This document shows positions 19,676 to 28,394 of a DNA stretch of 64,000 bases, one piece after another; the first letter of the stretch is position 1, and each line of letters starts with the position of its first letter. Below the pieces are notes generated by a model. It ran no database searches and was not told where the DNA came from. It saw nothing but the letters and a program-made list of their open reading frames with translations. The translations under genes were made by a program, and so were the position numbers. The stretch spans positions 62,001 through 126,000 of the forward strand of contig NZ_JAHPRO010000010.1 in NCBI RefSeq assembly GCF_025562455.1, read 5' to 3'. The stretch is from Acinetobacter sp. WU_MDCI_Axc73. Lineage in GTDB: Bacteria; Pseudomonadota; Gammaproteobacteria; Pseudomonadales; Moraxellaceae.

Positions 19676-19711
19676 TAATGAGCCTAATAATTAAATTATT
19701 GTGAAAATATA

Positions 19712-20650
19712 TTAATTATTGGTAGTTTTAGCATAAATATTCGCCTGAATCCAGAGGTTACCGCGAATATACTGTCCAATTTCAAAGTTTTTATACAAAT
19801 GTTCTTTCGTTGCAATACGAATTAATGTTGCAGGTAGATTATCTTCTAAAACTAAAGTGACATCATAAAGGGTATATTCCTCATCCATAAAAGTCATGGA
19901 AGTTTTACCTACAATATTACCCTGAAACCATGCTTCATCTTCCTGTCCCATCGTTTCACCATATAAATAGGCCACCATTTTAGAAAAATCAACGGTGACA
20001 GGTTCTTTATCTTCAGGGGTTTTGGGCTCCCAAGCATTGATTAGTTCCTGCAAATTTTCAGGCGCAACACCATTATGTTCAGCTAAAATATCATTTAATG
20101 CACGATGATGTTTAATTGAGGCAGGATCATCCACAATAATCGTTTCATTATCTGCCACATGTTCTAATTCATACGCCCAAGCGTTGAGTTGAACTTGATA
20201 ATTTTGATTTTTTTGATAATGACCATGATTGACAGCATATAAACTATCAAAGGCATAAATAATCGTGTTTGCATTTACTTTTAGTCTTAATACTGCTTGA
20301 GTCGCAGAATCTGAAGTAATAATTCGATCAATGGTCGCATTAAATTTGTACGGACTTTCAAATGTAGGAAACGCCGTCATTAATGCTTTAGGTTTATTAT
20401 TTTCGACTGCAATAATCTGATTCAGTTGAATTGAAGACTTTGCAGGACCTTGAATGAGCCAAAAAGCCTGATCCATTTCTTCTTCACATTCACAAATCCC
20501 CATCGGCATAACTGGGCTATCTAATGCCAAGCCCAACCATTTTGGGACATCTTGCTCAGGCTGGGTAGAGAGAAGTGTCCAGTGCTGCGCATGACTGCCA
20601 AAATTATTTTCTTCAATGTGAATGATTTCAGGGCTGTTTTGATTTTTCAT
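19712..20650 (-). CDS. conserved-looking protein of unknown function
   Basis: This protein of about 312 residues, if started at the ATG at 20650 (MKNQNSPEIIHIEENNFGSH), is acidic and soluble, with no signal peptide or membrane helix. An ATG 16 codons earlier (20698) is also open, and neither start has a clear Shine-Dalgarno. The middle has beta-rich sequence (KFNATIDRIITSDSATQAVL) and a CECEEEMDQ cluster near residue 52. The C-terminal third (GNIVGKTSMTFMDEEYTLYD, then IRIATKEHLYKNFEIGQYIR) looks like a small OB-like or nucleic-acid-binding fold by its strand pattern, but that is a guess. No motif ties it to a known enzyme. The 49-residue micro-protein gene follows it on the same strand. Confidence 0.75.
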   Translation of the reverse strand: MKNQNSPEIIHIEENNFGSHAQHWTLLSTQPEQDVPKWLGLALDSPVMPMGICECEEEMDQAFWLIQGPAKSSIQLNQIIAVENNKPKALMTAFPTFESPYKFNATIDRIITSDSATQAVLRLKVNANTIIYAFDSLYAVNHGHYQKNQNYQVQLNAWAYELEHVADNETIIVDDPASIKHHRALNDILAEHNGVAPENLQELINAWEPKTPEDKEPVTVDFSKMVAYLYGETMGQEDEAWFQGNIVGKTSMTFMDEEYTLYDVTLVLEDNLPATLIRIATKEHLYKNFEIGQYIRGNLWIQANIYAKTTNN

Positions 20651-20822
20651 ATTGGCTGTGAATCGAAAATGGATAACTTGATATATTAAATCGAGCATAT
20701 CTTGGTTTTTTCAAGTCTAGCACTGTAATTATGTAAAAAAATCATCAGGATTTTTAACTTGAATAAATATCCATGAGCAAAACTGAATCTGTTAAAATGT
20801 TAATTATTTCCGTCCAAGAGAC

Positions 20823-21296
20823 ATGCAGTTGTTAGCATTCAAGTTATGGGTAGATGCAGATGCATTGCCTAAAATTCTGCGTGAAGTGATTTTACGTGCA
20901 TCTGATCGTTATCAACTCGAAGTGACCTTTGTCGCCAATCAAAATGTTGGGATTACACCATCAGTCCGAATTAAATCTATTCAAGTCATGAGTGGTGCAG
21001 ATCAGGCAGATCAAGAAATTGTAGAACGAATGCAGGAAAATGACATTGTCATTACGCAGGATATTCCACTTGCTGCGCAAGTGATTGAAAAAGGTGGCGT
21101 TGCAATTCATCCTCGTGGCGAAGTTTATACCACAGCCAATGTAAAAGCCCGACTGCATTTACGTGATTTTATGGACACCTTGCGCGGTGCAGGAGTACAA
21201 ACAGGCGGGCCGCCTCCGATTTCTGAACGAGATAAAAGAGAGTTTTCGAGTGCTTTGGATCAAACCATTTTGAAACAAAAACGAAAAACAGCATGA
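20823..21296 (+). CDS. UPF0178 (DUF188) family protein, YaiI-like
   Basis: This protein of 157 residues starts [20 protein letters not shown]. The WVDADALP segment, [11 protein letters not shown] near residue 40, [11 protein letters not shown] near residue 80, and the C-terminal [15 protein letters not shown] all match the YaiI/YqxD family, whose fold is related to PIN-type nucleases with clustered acidic residues (D13, D15 and the D of QDIPL). No function is proven for the family. The start has AAGAG upstream. The EamA transporter gene follows after 9 bp, so the two are likely co-transcribed. Confidence 0.9.
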   Translation: MQLLAFKLWVDADALPKILREVILRASDRYQLEVTFVANQNVGITPSVRIKSIQVMSGADQADQEIVERMQENDIVITQDIPLAAQVIEKGGVAIHPRGEVYTTANVKARLHLRDFMDTLRGAGVQTGGPPPISERDKREFSSALDQTILKQKRKTA

Positions 21297-21305
21297 GAAT
21301 CCAGC

Positions 21306-22241
21306 ATGCTATCTAAAAGTAACATTGTCATCACCTATGTTGTGTTGGTGTTTATCTGGGCCACTACGCCTCTTGCAATTGTGTGGAGCGTTTCGGATCT
21401 CTATATTTTGTGGGCAATGGCGCTACGTTTTTTTATTGCTTTACCAATTGCTGCAATTTTATTATTTTTTCTCAAAATTAAATTTCCAACCGATAAAGTC
21501 GCACTACAGAGTTATGTCGCGGGTTCTTTTAGTCTGATTGGTTCTCAGATTTTTACCTATATCGCCACACAATATTTAAGTTCAGGAATTATCGCGTTAA
21601 TGTTCGGTCTCGCACCGATTATTGCAGGACTAATGGCGTACTTTGTTTTGAATCAACATCTGAATCGATTGCAATGGCTAGGAATGTTCGTGGCGATTTG
21701 TGGGCTTGCGCTCATTTGTTTTGCTGGATCTGAGCAGAATATCCAGCCCATTGGGATTGGTTTAATGCTGATCAGTGTATTTATGTATTGTCTATCGATT
21801 TTTTGGGTCAAGAAAGTCAATGCCGATATACAACCCATGGCTCAAGCAACAGGTTCGATTTTAGTTTCTGCTTTAGGGGCGATTTGTTTAATGCCGTGGA
21901 TTTGGCAATATGCGCCCACACATCTACCTGAAACTAAATCCTTATTAGCCTTAATTTATACTGTGATTATGGCATCATTGATCGCGATGTTCTGCTATTT
22001 TAAATTAGTTCGTAATATTAAAGCGACGACTTTATCACTCACCAATGTGATGACACCACTTTTAGCTATGTTAGTTGGTGTTTTGGTCAATCATGAAAAA
22101 CTATCCATGTTTGGAGTCATAGGCGCGGCGATTATTTTAATTGGATTATTTTTATATTTTTATAAGGATTTACAAGCCAGTCGTAGATTACAAATGCACT
22201 TAAAACAGCAAAATTCCAAGCAATCATTTGAAAACGAATAG
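21306..22241 (+). CDS. EamA-family (DMT) membrane transporter
   Basis: This protein of 311 residues has ten predicted membrane helices arranged as two EamA repeats: the first from VITYVVLVFIWATTPLAIVW to about residue 135, the second from PIGIGLMLISVFMYCLSIFW to the C-terminus, ending with a polar basic tail (LQASRRLQMHLKQQNS). Drug/metabolite transporter family members export amino acids, metabolites or drugs across the inner membrane; the substrate cannot be read from sequence. It is 9 bp downstream of the UPF0178 gene and converges on the PilZ gene, 27 bp away, with no clear terminator between. Confidence 0.9.
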   Translation: MLSKSNIVITYVVLVFIWATTPLAIVWSVSDLYILWAMALRFFIALPIAAILLFFLKIKFPTDKVALQSYVAGSFSLIGSQIFTYIATQYLSSGIIALMFGLAPIIAGLMAYFVLNQHLNRLQWLGMFVAICGLALICFAGSEQNIQPIGIGLMLISVFMYCLSIFWVKKVNADIQPMAQATGSILVSALGAICLMPWIWQYAPTHLPETKSLLALIYTVIMASLIAMFCYFKLVRNIKATTLSLTNVMTPLLAMLVGVLVNHEKLSMFGVIGAAIILIGLFLYFYKDLQASRRLQMHLKQQNSKQSFENE

Positions 22242-22268
22242 CCTCCATAAATAATTTATTGAATCATT

Positions 22269-22829
22269 TCATACTTGTTCCGCAATACATTCTGCTAGCT
22301 TCACTCGATCATGTGGATGTAAGGTAATAAAATAAACCCCTGTTTTAAATTTATTATTATCTTCAGGAATACTATATATGACTTGAGCCGTCACCGCGAT
22401 ATGAAAATAGTTGTCAGGATGACTAAGCGTAATATGAATATACGTTCCTTCATTTAGTGATTCAGATGTATAAAAACTGAGTCCAGTTTCAGAGACGTTG
22501 ACTTGTTCAGTACTCGGTAAGATAGATTGAACGATAGAGTCGTATAGAGAACCCGTAATTAAATTCAATTTTTGATTAAATAAAGATAAGATACGAGCAA
22601 TTTGTTGATCTTTTTGATTTAATTGTTCTAATTCGTAGCTAAACGCATGATCAATTTGATCTAATTCTGCAAGTAGTAGAAAATAGCGCGGCAAAACAAA
22701 ACTTGGATCGTAAGGATCGTTAAGCGCAACTGCCTCATTAATAATCTGATAGTTGATTCTTAACGCAGCATCTATACGAGACATGACACGGCGTTCAGTT
22801 ATACCACTCGAATGCTGTGAATTTTCCAT
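22269..22829 (-). CDS. atypical PilZ-domain protein
   Basis: This protein of 186 residues has the two cyclic-di-GMP signatures far apart: RRVMSR at residues 13-18 (RxxxR type) and NVSETG at 111-116 (the D/NxSxxG type). They are separated by a helical, leucine- and glutamine-rich segment (about 30-105) that may form a coiled coil. In simple PilZ domains these motifs are usually 20-35 residues apart. The rest of the barrel (SLNEGTYIHITLSHP, VTAQVIYSIPEDNNKFKTGV) is present. The protein may bind cyclic-di-GMP and oligomerise through the insert. It is divergent from lolF with 26 bp between the start codons, so their promoters must overlap into coding DNA. Confidence 0.82.
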   Translation of the reverse strand: MENSQHSSGITERRVMSRIDAALRINYQIINEAVALNDPYDPSFVLPRYFLLLAELDQIDHAFSYELEQLNQKDQQIARILSLFNQKLNLITGSLYDSIVQSILPSTEQVNVSETGLSFYTSESLNEGTYIHITLSHPDNYFHIAVTAQVIYSIPEDNNKFKTGVYFITLHPHDRVKLAECIAEQV

Positions 22830-22855
22830 AATGAAATTACCTCGGATTAGATGGT

Positions 22856-24091
22856 ATGTTTAAACCAATCTCGTTATATATCGGGTTGAGATACACTCGC
22901 GCACGGCGTAGTAATCACTTTATTTCTTTTATTGCATTGGTTTCCATGATTGGTCTCACCTTGGGTGTTGCCGTACTCATCACCGTGCTATCGGTCATGA
23001 ATGGTTTTGACCGTGAGTTGAAAAACCGTGTCTTAGGCATGATACCTCAAGCCACTGTTTCTTCAACACAAATTTTAACAGATTGGCCAGAACTTGCAAA
23101 AAAAATTGAAAGTCATCCGCATGTCACGGGTGTTGCCCCTTTTACCCAGTTACAAGGCATGTTGACTGCACATGGTCAGGTGGCAGGCATTATGGTAACC
23201 GGGATCGAGCCCAAGTACGAAACCAAGGTTTCTATTATCCAAAATCACATGGTTGCAGGGAGTATTAATAGCCTGCAAAAAGGTGAGTTTGGTATCGTAT
23301 TGGGTAAACAAATGGCAGATGCATTAGGACTTGGTCTTAATGACAATGTGACATTAGTACTTCCCGAAGCAACGCCATCGCCCGCAGGTGTCGTACCGCG
23401 TTTTAAACGTTTCAAAGTAGTGGGAATTTTTAGCATTGGTGCCGAAGTCGATTCGATGATTGGCTACATCGCTCTCAATGATGCTTCAACGTTGTTACGT
23501 TTGCCCGATGGTGCACAAGGTATTCGACTAAAATTAGACAATATCTTTCAGGCACCTCAAGTTGCAAATGACATTGTGAAAACCTTGCCACCGAACTTTT
23601 ATGCATCTGACTGGACCTACACTCACGGTAACTTATTCAGTGCGATCCAGATGGAAAAAGCCATGGTAAGTTTATTACTATTTCTAATTGTCTTGGTTGC
23701 TGCATTTAATATCGTGTCGTCTTTAGTGATGGTCGTGACCGACAAAAAATCGGATATTGCCATTTTGAGAACCTTGGGTGCTTCTCCAGCGACCATTACC
23801 AAAATTTTTATGGTACAAGGCACGGTGATTGGTGTGATTGGGACCGTTGCAGGTGCGATTTTGGGCATCATACTGGCGACCAGTATCAGTAATGTGATCG
23901 ACTGGCTCAATACTGCTTTTGGCTGGCATCTGTTTGACGCTTACTTTATAAACTATTTACCGTCGTATTTAAGATGGCAAGATGTGGTGTTGATTGTTTC
24001 TGTGTCTTTAATCTTAAGCTTCTTAGCGACTATTTATCCAGCTTTGCGTGCTGCAAAAATTCAGCCTGCGGAGGCTTTACGTTATGAGTAA
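22856..24091 (+). CDS. lolF: lipoprotein-releasing permease LolC/LolE-like (LolF)
   Basis: This protein of 411 residues has the FtsX/MacB-type layout of Lol permeases: helix one at about residues 20-48 (ALVSMIGLTLGVAVLITVLS), a large periplasmic domain (about 50-265), then three helices in the C-terminal part. The family signature MNGFDRELKNRVLGMIPQ is near residues 49-66. It should extract mature outer-membrane lipoproteins from the inner membrane and pass them to LolA, driven by LolD. Only one permease gene accompanies lolD, whereas E. coli has separate lolC and lolE; a homodimeric LolF-LolD arrangement is known from several gammaproteobacteria including Acinetobacter. Its end overlaps lolD by 8 bp. 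Confidence 0.93.
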   Translation: MFKPISLYIGLRYTRARRSNHFISFIALVSMIGLTLGVAVLITVLSVMNGFDRELKNRVLGMIPQATVSSTQILTDWPELAKKIESHPHVTGVAPFTQLQGMLTAHGQVAGIMVTGIEPKYETKVSIIQNHMVAGSINSLQKGEFGIVLGKQMADALGLGLNDNVTLVLPEATPSPAGVVPRFKRFKVVGIFSIGAEVDSMIGYIALNDASTLLRLPDGAQGIRLKLDNIFQAPQVANDIVKTLPPNFYASDWTYTHGNLFSAIQMEKAMVSLLLFLIVLVAAFNIVSSLVMVVTDKKSDIAILRTLGASPATITKIFMVQGTVIGVIGTVAGAILGIILATSISNVIDWLNTAFGWHLFDAYFINYLPSYLRWQDVVLIVSVSLILSFLATIYPALRAAKIQPAEALRYE

Positions 24092-24773
24092 AATCGTTCT
24101 GGAAGCCAAAGATATTTATAAAAGTTTTACCGATGGTAAATCCAAAGTTGACGTGATTAAAGGCCTCTCTTTACAGGTCAACGCGGGTGATTTTGTCTCA
24201 ATTGTGGGCGCAAGTGGCTCGGGTAAAAGTACTTTACTGCATGTATTGGGCGGACTGGATCAGCCAACGCAAGGTCAGGTTTTTTTAAATGGTCAGCGCT
24301 TTGACACTTTAGGTGAAGCGGAGCGCGGTTTTAAGCGTAACGAATATTTAGGCTTTGTCTACCAGTTTCATCATCTTTTGCCTGAATTTACGGCACTTGA
24401 AAATGTTGCAATGCCGCTTATGCTGCGTAGTAGTAGCAATTTTAAAGAGGTGAAACAACGTGCGGAATATTTGCTGGAGCGAGTAGGATTGTCACATCGT
24501 CTTGAACATAAACCTGGTGAGTTATCGGGTGGTGAAAGACAACGTGTTGCTTTAGCTCGTGCCTTAGTGACTAAACCTGCTTTAATGTTAGCCGATGAGC
24601 CAACAGGTAATCTGGATCGTAAAACAGCCATGACGATTTTTCAGTTGTTAATGGATCTCAAAAAAGAATTGAATATGGCGATGCTGATCGTCACACACGA
24701 TGAGCAGCTTGCTCAATCCGCGGACTCAATTTTGCATATGCAAGATGGTTTATGGGTTGATCAAATTAGTTAA
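24084..24773 (+). CDS. lolD: lipoprotein-releasing ABC ATPase LolD
   Basis: From the ATG at 24084, overlapping the end of the permease gene, the protein has 229 residues. It has Walker [10 protein letters not shown] near residue 43, the Q-loop in [20 protein letters not shown], signature [15 protein letters not shown] near residue 147, Walker [13 protein letters not shown] near residue 166, and the H-loop IVTHD. The [14 protein letters not shown] stretch is a good marker for LolD in the MacB-like ATPase group. It powers lipoprotein release from the inner membrane. An open frame extends 12 codons upstream but lies inside the permease gene and would displace the conserved [15 protein letters not shown] start. 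A terminator follows. Confidence 0.96.
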   Translation: MSKIVLEAKDIYKSFTDGKSKVDVIKGLSLQVNAGDFVSIVGASGSGKSTLLHVLGGLDQPTQGQVFLNGQRFDTLGEAERGFKRNEYLGFVYQFHHLLPEFTALENVAMPLMLRSSSNFKEVKQRAEYLLERVGLSHRLEHKPGELSGGERQRVALARALVTKPALMLADEPTGNLDRKTAMTIFQLLMDLKKELNMAMLIVTHDEQLAQSADSILHMQDGLWVDQIS

Positions 24774-24804
24774 GACAAAATGTTTTACCGACCAATAACC
24801 TTTT

Positions 24805-24832
24805 AAAGCCCATGAAAATGGGCTTTAATTTT
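24805..24832 (+). terminator. terminator after lolD
   Basis: AAAGCCCAT (24805-24813) and ATGGGCTTT (24818-24826) form a nine-pair stem with a GAAA tetraloop, followed by TTTAATTTT-like sequence. It lies between lolD and comEC. Confidence 0.85.
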
Positions 24833-24859
24833 GTCCCAAAAGAATGCCTATAAAATTGC

Positions 24860-27316
24860 ATGTTAAAAATTATATTATTGGGATGGATTACTGGCATCAG
24901 TTTGATGGGATATTCATTGCCTTACCTGAAATCGATCAGTGTTTATTTTATTGTATTTGTTTTAATTTTATGGGGAATTTATTTTTTAAAAATAAAGACA
25001 TGTAGCGAAAATATATCCTTTAAAGTAGTTCTAATAGCAAGTTCAACATTTTGTATGTTGATACTGGGTCATTTATACGCAGACCATGCCTTGACCGAAC
25101 GCCTTAAATATAAAGAAATGACACCAAGAAGGGTCTCCGAAGTCATCTATATCTCAAAAATTGGAGAGGGTAGTGAACATGGAATAAAACAGCCTGCTGA
25201 AGTGCTGAGCTTAAATCACTCTCCTGTGGTTTGGTTAGTGTATATGGATGATTCGATTTTAGAACATCATGAAGTCAATCAGAAAAGTTTAGCGCTGGGA
25301 CAATATTATCAGGTACAAGGAATCGTGAAGCCTGTGCATGGTTATGCGAATGCAGGAGGATTCGATCAGGAAAAGTGGTTTGCTCAGCAAAACTGGATGT
25401 CAGGCTTTCAAGTCCAACAAATTCAGCCCTTATCGAAGGAACAGGTTTATCGTTTGGGTTTTCAGCAACATCTCAAACAGCAAAATAATCTCTGGCAAAA
25501 ATTTAGTCGAAGTATTGAGCAATTACGACTGGATTTTCGTATTCAATTAGAACAGCAACCCCTGAAATACAAGGCATTAATGCTGGCGCTGTTGACAGGT
25601 GATCGCAGTTTATTAGATAAAAATACGGAACAGATGTTTCAGCGCTTTGGTATTTCACATTTGTTGGCGATCTCTGGCCCACATGTACTGATCTTGGCGG
25701 CATTATTTACATGGCTACTAAGCTCCATAATCCATAAATACCAGCCCACACTTTATTTAGGATTTCCCAGAAAAATTTTAATGATTGTGCCGTTTTGTAG
25801 CTGTGTCTTTATATATACTGCATTTGTAGGTTTTGAAATTCCAGCATTACGTACTTTATTAATTACCCTGATTGCCAGTTTGTTCTTAAGCTTTAGACAT
25901 GAAATTCGACCGTTTAATTTGCTGTTATATACGGCTAGTCTGACTGTATTGATTGATCCATTGAGTATTTTATCGGCTGCTTTTTGGTTATCTTATGGCG
26001 CTTGTTTTATTTTGCTAAATATTTATCAGTCTTTACAACATCCATTAGACTCAGTTCCAAACTTTAGCCAAAAAATATGGAGAAACAGCAAAATATTGGT
26101 GCAATCGCAATGCAAAATTTTTATTGCTTTATGTCCATTGGTTCTTATATTTTTTAAACAGGTATCGTGGATCGCGCCGATTGCCAATTTGATTGTGATC
26201 CCATTTTTAGGCGGTGTGATTGTGCCGTTGGGCATTATTGCAGCTTGTATCGCCTTGATCATTCCGTCTTTGGGGCAGTTGCTTTTTCATATCGATGATT
26301 TACTCATAGGTCTTTTATTTTCTGTTTTAAACGGTCTGGATCATCTTTTTCAACCTGAGCTGTATGCATTTGCTTTTACTCCCATGCTCTTGCTCAGTTT
26401 GGGTCTGAGTGTGGTGTTGTTATTTTTACCGAAGGGCAGTATTCCAAAGTCATGGGCACTATTATGTATTTGTCCCATATTTTTATTAGGATGGATCAAA
26501 CGCGATACACAGATATCGGTGATTGATGTGGGACAAGGACAGTCTATTTTTGTACAAGATGTATCACAGCGTATGTTGATTGATACGGGCGGTTATTATG
26601 ATGAAAGCAAATTTAGTATAGGTCAAAATGTTGTGGTTCCTTATTTAAAATCTCAGGGTGTTGCACAACTTGATCGTATTTTACTTTCTCATTTGGATCA
26701 GGATCATAGTGGGGCGCTTGATACTATTTTGCAGCAAACCAAAGTTAATCAATTAATGGCCAATGAAACCCTACCACAGCCAAAATTATCGATACAAACA
26801 GACACTTCCTTTTCCAGATGTCATGCGGGTCAAACATGGAAAACTTCAGAGATACGCTTACAAATACTATCTCCAGAACCTGTTGATGATCAAACAATTC
26901 AATACAACCGCAATGAATATTCCTGCGTGGTCTATCTGGAGATGTTAAAAGCCAATGGCCTTCGTCGATTTTTAATTATGGGCGATGCAGGCTGGGAAAC
27001 CGAATATCAAATTTTGCAGAAGTATCCAGATTTAAAAGTTGATGTTTTGGTGTTGGGGCATCATGGTAGTAAACACAGTTCATCTTATGATTTTTTGAAA
27101 CATTATCAGCCTAAAATCGCGGTTGCATCAGTTGGTTATACCAATCGTTATGGGCATCCGAGTTTAGAAACATTATCTAGATTAGGTGCTTTACATATTC
27201 CGCTTTATACGACGATCCAGTCAGGAACGATCACGTTTAAGGTGGAGGATCATCAAGTAAAAATGCAACAATATCGAAATACGGTTAAGTGGCTGCATCT
27301 GCATGAGTCATATTAA
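24860..27316 (+). CDS. comEC: DNA uptake channel protein ComEC/Rec2
   Basis: This protein of 818 residues has the three expected parts: N-terminal membrane helices plus a soluble DUF4131/OB-like domain (about 1-220), the competence domain of about eight helices (about 240-530, with HLLAISGPHVLILAALFTWL as its hallmark), and a C-terminal metallo-beta-lactamase domain (about 555-800) with DVGQGQSIFV, DTGG, LSHLDQDHSG, MGDAG and LGHHGSKHSSS. ComEC carries single-stranded DNA across the inner membrane in natural transformation; the C-terminal domain is thought to degrade the non-transported strand. All metal-binding residues are in place, so the protein looks functional. No other competence gene is present in the window. 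The 3' end overlaps the convergent acyltransferase gene by 32 bp. Confidence 0.95.
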   Translation: MLKIILLGWITGISLMGYSLPYLKSISVYFIVFVLILWGIYFLKIKTCSENISFKVVLIASSTFCMLILGHLYADHALTERLKYKEMTPRRVSEVIYISKIGEGSEHGIKQPAEVLSLNHSPVVWLVYMDDSILEHHEVNQKSLALGQYYQVQGIVKPVHGYANAGGFDQEKWFAQQNWMSGFQVQQIQPLSKEQVYRLGFQQHLKQQNNLWQKFSRSIEQLRLDFRIQLEQQPLKYKALMLALLTGDRSLLDKNTEQMFQRFGISHLLAISGPHVLILAALFTWLLSSIIHKYQPTLYLGFPRKILMIVPFCSCVFIYTAFVGFEIPALRTLLITLIASLFLSFRHEIRPFNLLLYTASLTVLIDPLSILSAAFWLSYGACFILLNIYQSLQHPLDSVPNFSQKIWRNSKILVQSQCKIFIALCPLVLIFFKQVSWIAPIANLIVIPFLGGVIVPLGIIAACIALIIPSLGQLLFHIDDLLIGLLFSVLNGLDHLFQPELYAFAFTPMLLLSLGLSVVLLFLPKGSIPKSWALLCICPIFLLGWIKRDTQISVIDVGQGQSIFVQDVSQRMLIDTGGYYDESKFSIGQNVVVPYLKSQGVAQLDRILLSHLDQDHSGALDTILQQTKVNQLMANETLPQPKLSIQTDTSFSRCHAGQTWKTSEIRLQILSPEPVDDQTIQYNRNEYSCVVYLEMLKANGLRRFLIMGDAGWETEYQILQKYPDLKVDVLVLGHHGSKHSSSYDFLKHYQPKIAVASVGYTNRYGHPSLETLSRLGALHIPLYTTIQSGTITFKVEDHQVKMQQYRNTVKWLHLHESY

Positions 27317-28259
27317 GTTGTTTGGCTTGTTCACGCACTTGTTCTATTTTTTCCAAAGCAGCTTCATCCTCTAGCGTATAAACATTGTCGAGTTCAGGAT
27401 TCGCTTTAAAGCGCTTATAACTCCAATGATAATGTTGAGGATATCGACGAATTAGATTTTCAATAGCGTGATGAATGACCAGAGTGCCATGTGCATCTGA
27501 TCCTTCATAGATTGCAGGATCAATCGGTTCGATAAACATATCAAAACCATCACTTTCATTCCGAATCGCGTACAGAAGAAGTGCCTTGGCCTTGGTTTTT
27601 TGAATGAGTTTCGAACTTAGATTGCTTGATGCCAGTGGAATACCAAAATAATCGATCATTTCTCCACCTACATGCGGGGAATGGTCGGGTAAAATCACGG
27701 TCGTTCCACCTTTCTTTAAGGCTTTAAAAATCTGACGAACACCACTTTCATCAGTGGGAACCAGATTTGCCTGTTCTCGGCTCCTCGCTTCACGGACAAA
27801 GACATCTGCATCTGCATTTTTAACAGGTTTATATAAAATAGTCATGGCTGTAAATTGTGCACACCATGCATTCATCACTTCCCATGTACCAAAATGTGGA
27901 ACAATTAAAACCAAGCCTTTATTTTCAGCTAATGCTTCGTGGAAATAATGCTCACCTGTAATATTTTGGACGCGAGAAATATTTTTATCATTAGACGAAC
28001 CCCAAACACTAAAAAACTCAAAATATGAAGTGAGTTCATTGCGAATGGCTTGTTGTGTAATGTGATGACGTTCATTTTCAGTCAAATAAGGTAAAGCGAT
28101 TTGTAGGTTTAGCTGAATGGTTCTGGATGTTTTGGTAATTTTTAAAGTGTTGACTAATCCTGCGAGCATACGCGCAATAAAACGTGAAAATTGAATAGGC
28201 TGTCGACTAACAAATCTTAAAAGACGGTAATTGAAGCTGTGCGTATCAGGTGTCGTCAT
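27285..28259 (-). CDS. LpxL/HtrB-like lysophospholipid or lipid A acyltransferase
   Basis: This protein of 324 residues starts from the ATG at 28259 (a TTG two codons earlier is also open). The family marks are the H-x4-D-like catalytic motif in VPHFGTWEVMNAW (about residue 120), YKPVKNADADVFVREARSR, and TTVILPDHSPHVGGEMIDYFGIP (about 195-217), typical of the LpxL/LpxM group. A basic amphipathic N-terminal region (about 15-45) would dock it on the inner membrane. Such enzymes add a secondary acyl chain to lipid A or a related lipid from acyl-ACP. Which acyl position it serves cannot be told. It converges on comEC with a 32-bp coding overlap. Confidence 0.85.
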   Translation of the reverse strand: MTTPDTHSFNYRLLRFVSRQPIQFSRFIARMLAGLVNTLKITKTSRTIQLNLQIALPYLTENERHHITQQAIRNELTSYFEFFSVWGSSNDKNISRVQNITGEHYFHEALAENKGLVLIVPHFGTWEVMNAWCAQFTAMTILYKPVKNADADVFVREARSREQANLVPTDESGVRQIFKALKKGGTTVILPDHSPHVGGEMIDYFGIPLASSNLSSKLIQKTKAKALLLYAIRNESDGFDMFIEPIDPAIYEGSDAHGTLVIHHAIENLIRRYPQHYHWSYKRFKANPELDNVYTLEDEAALEKIEQVREQAKQLNMTHADAAT

Positions 28260-28394
28260 TATCAAAAAAGGAATTAAAAATTAAGGGAATGATCATTGGG
28301 CAAAAATATTATAAGTGAAATCCTATCGATTAAATAGTTTTTACCGATTCAATGTATATAATGGCAGAGATTTTAACTTTTTGGGTTGTTTTTT

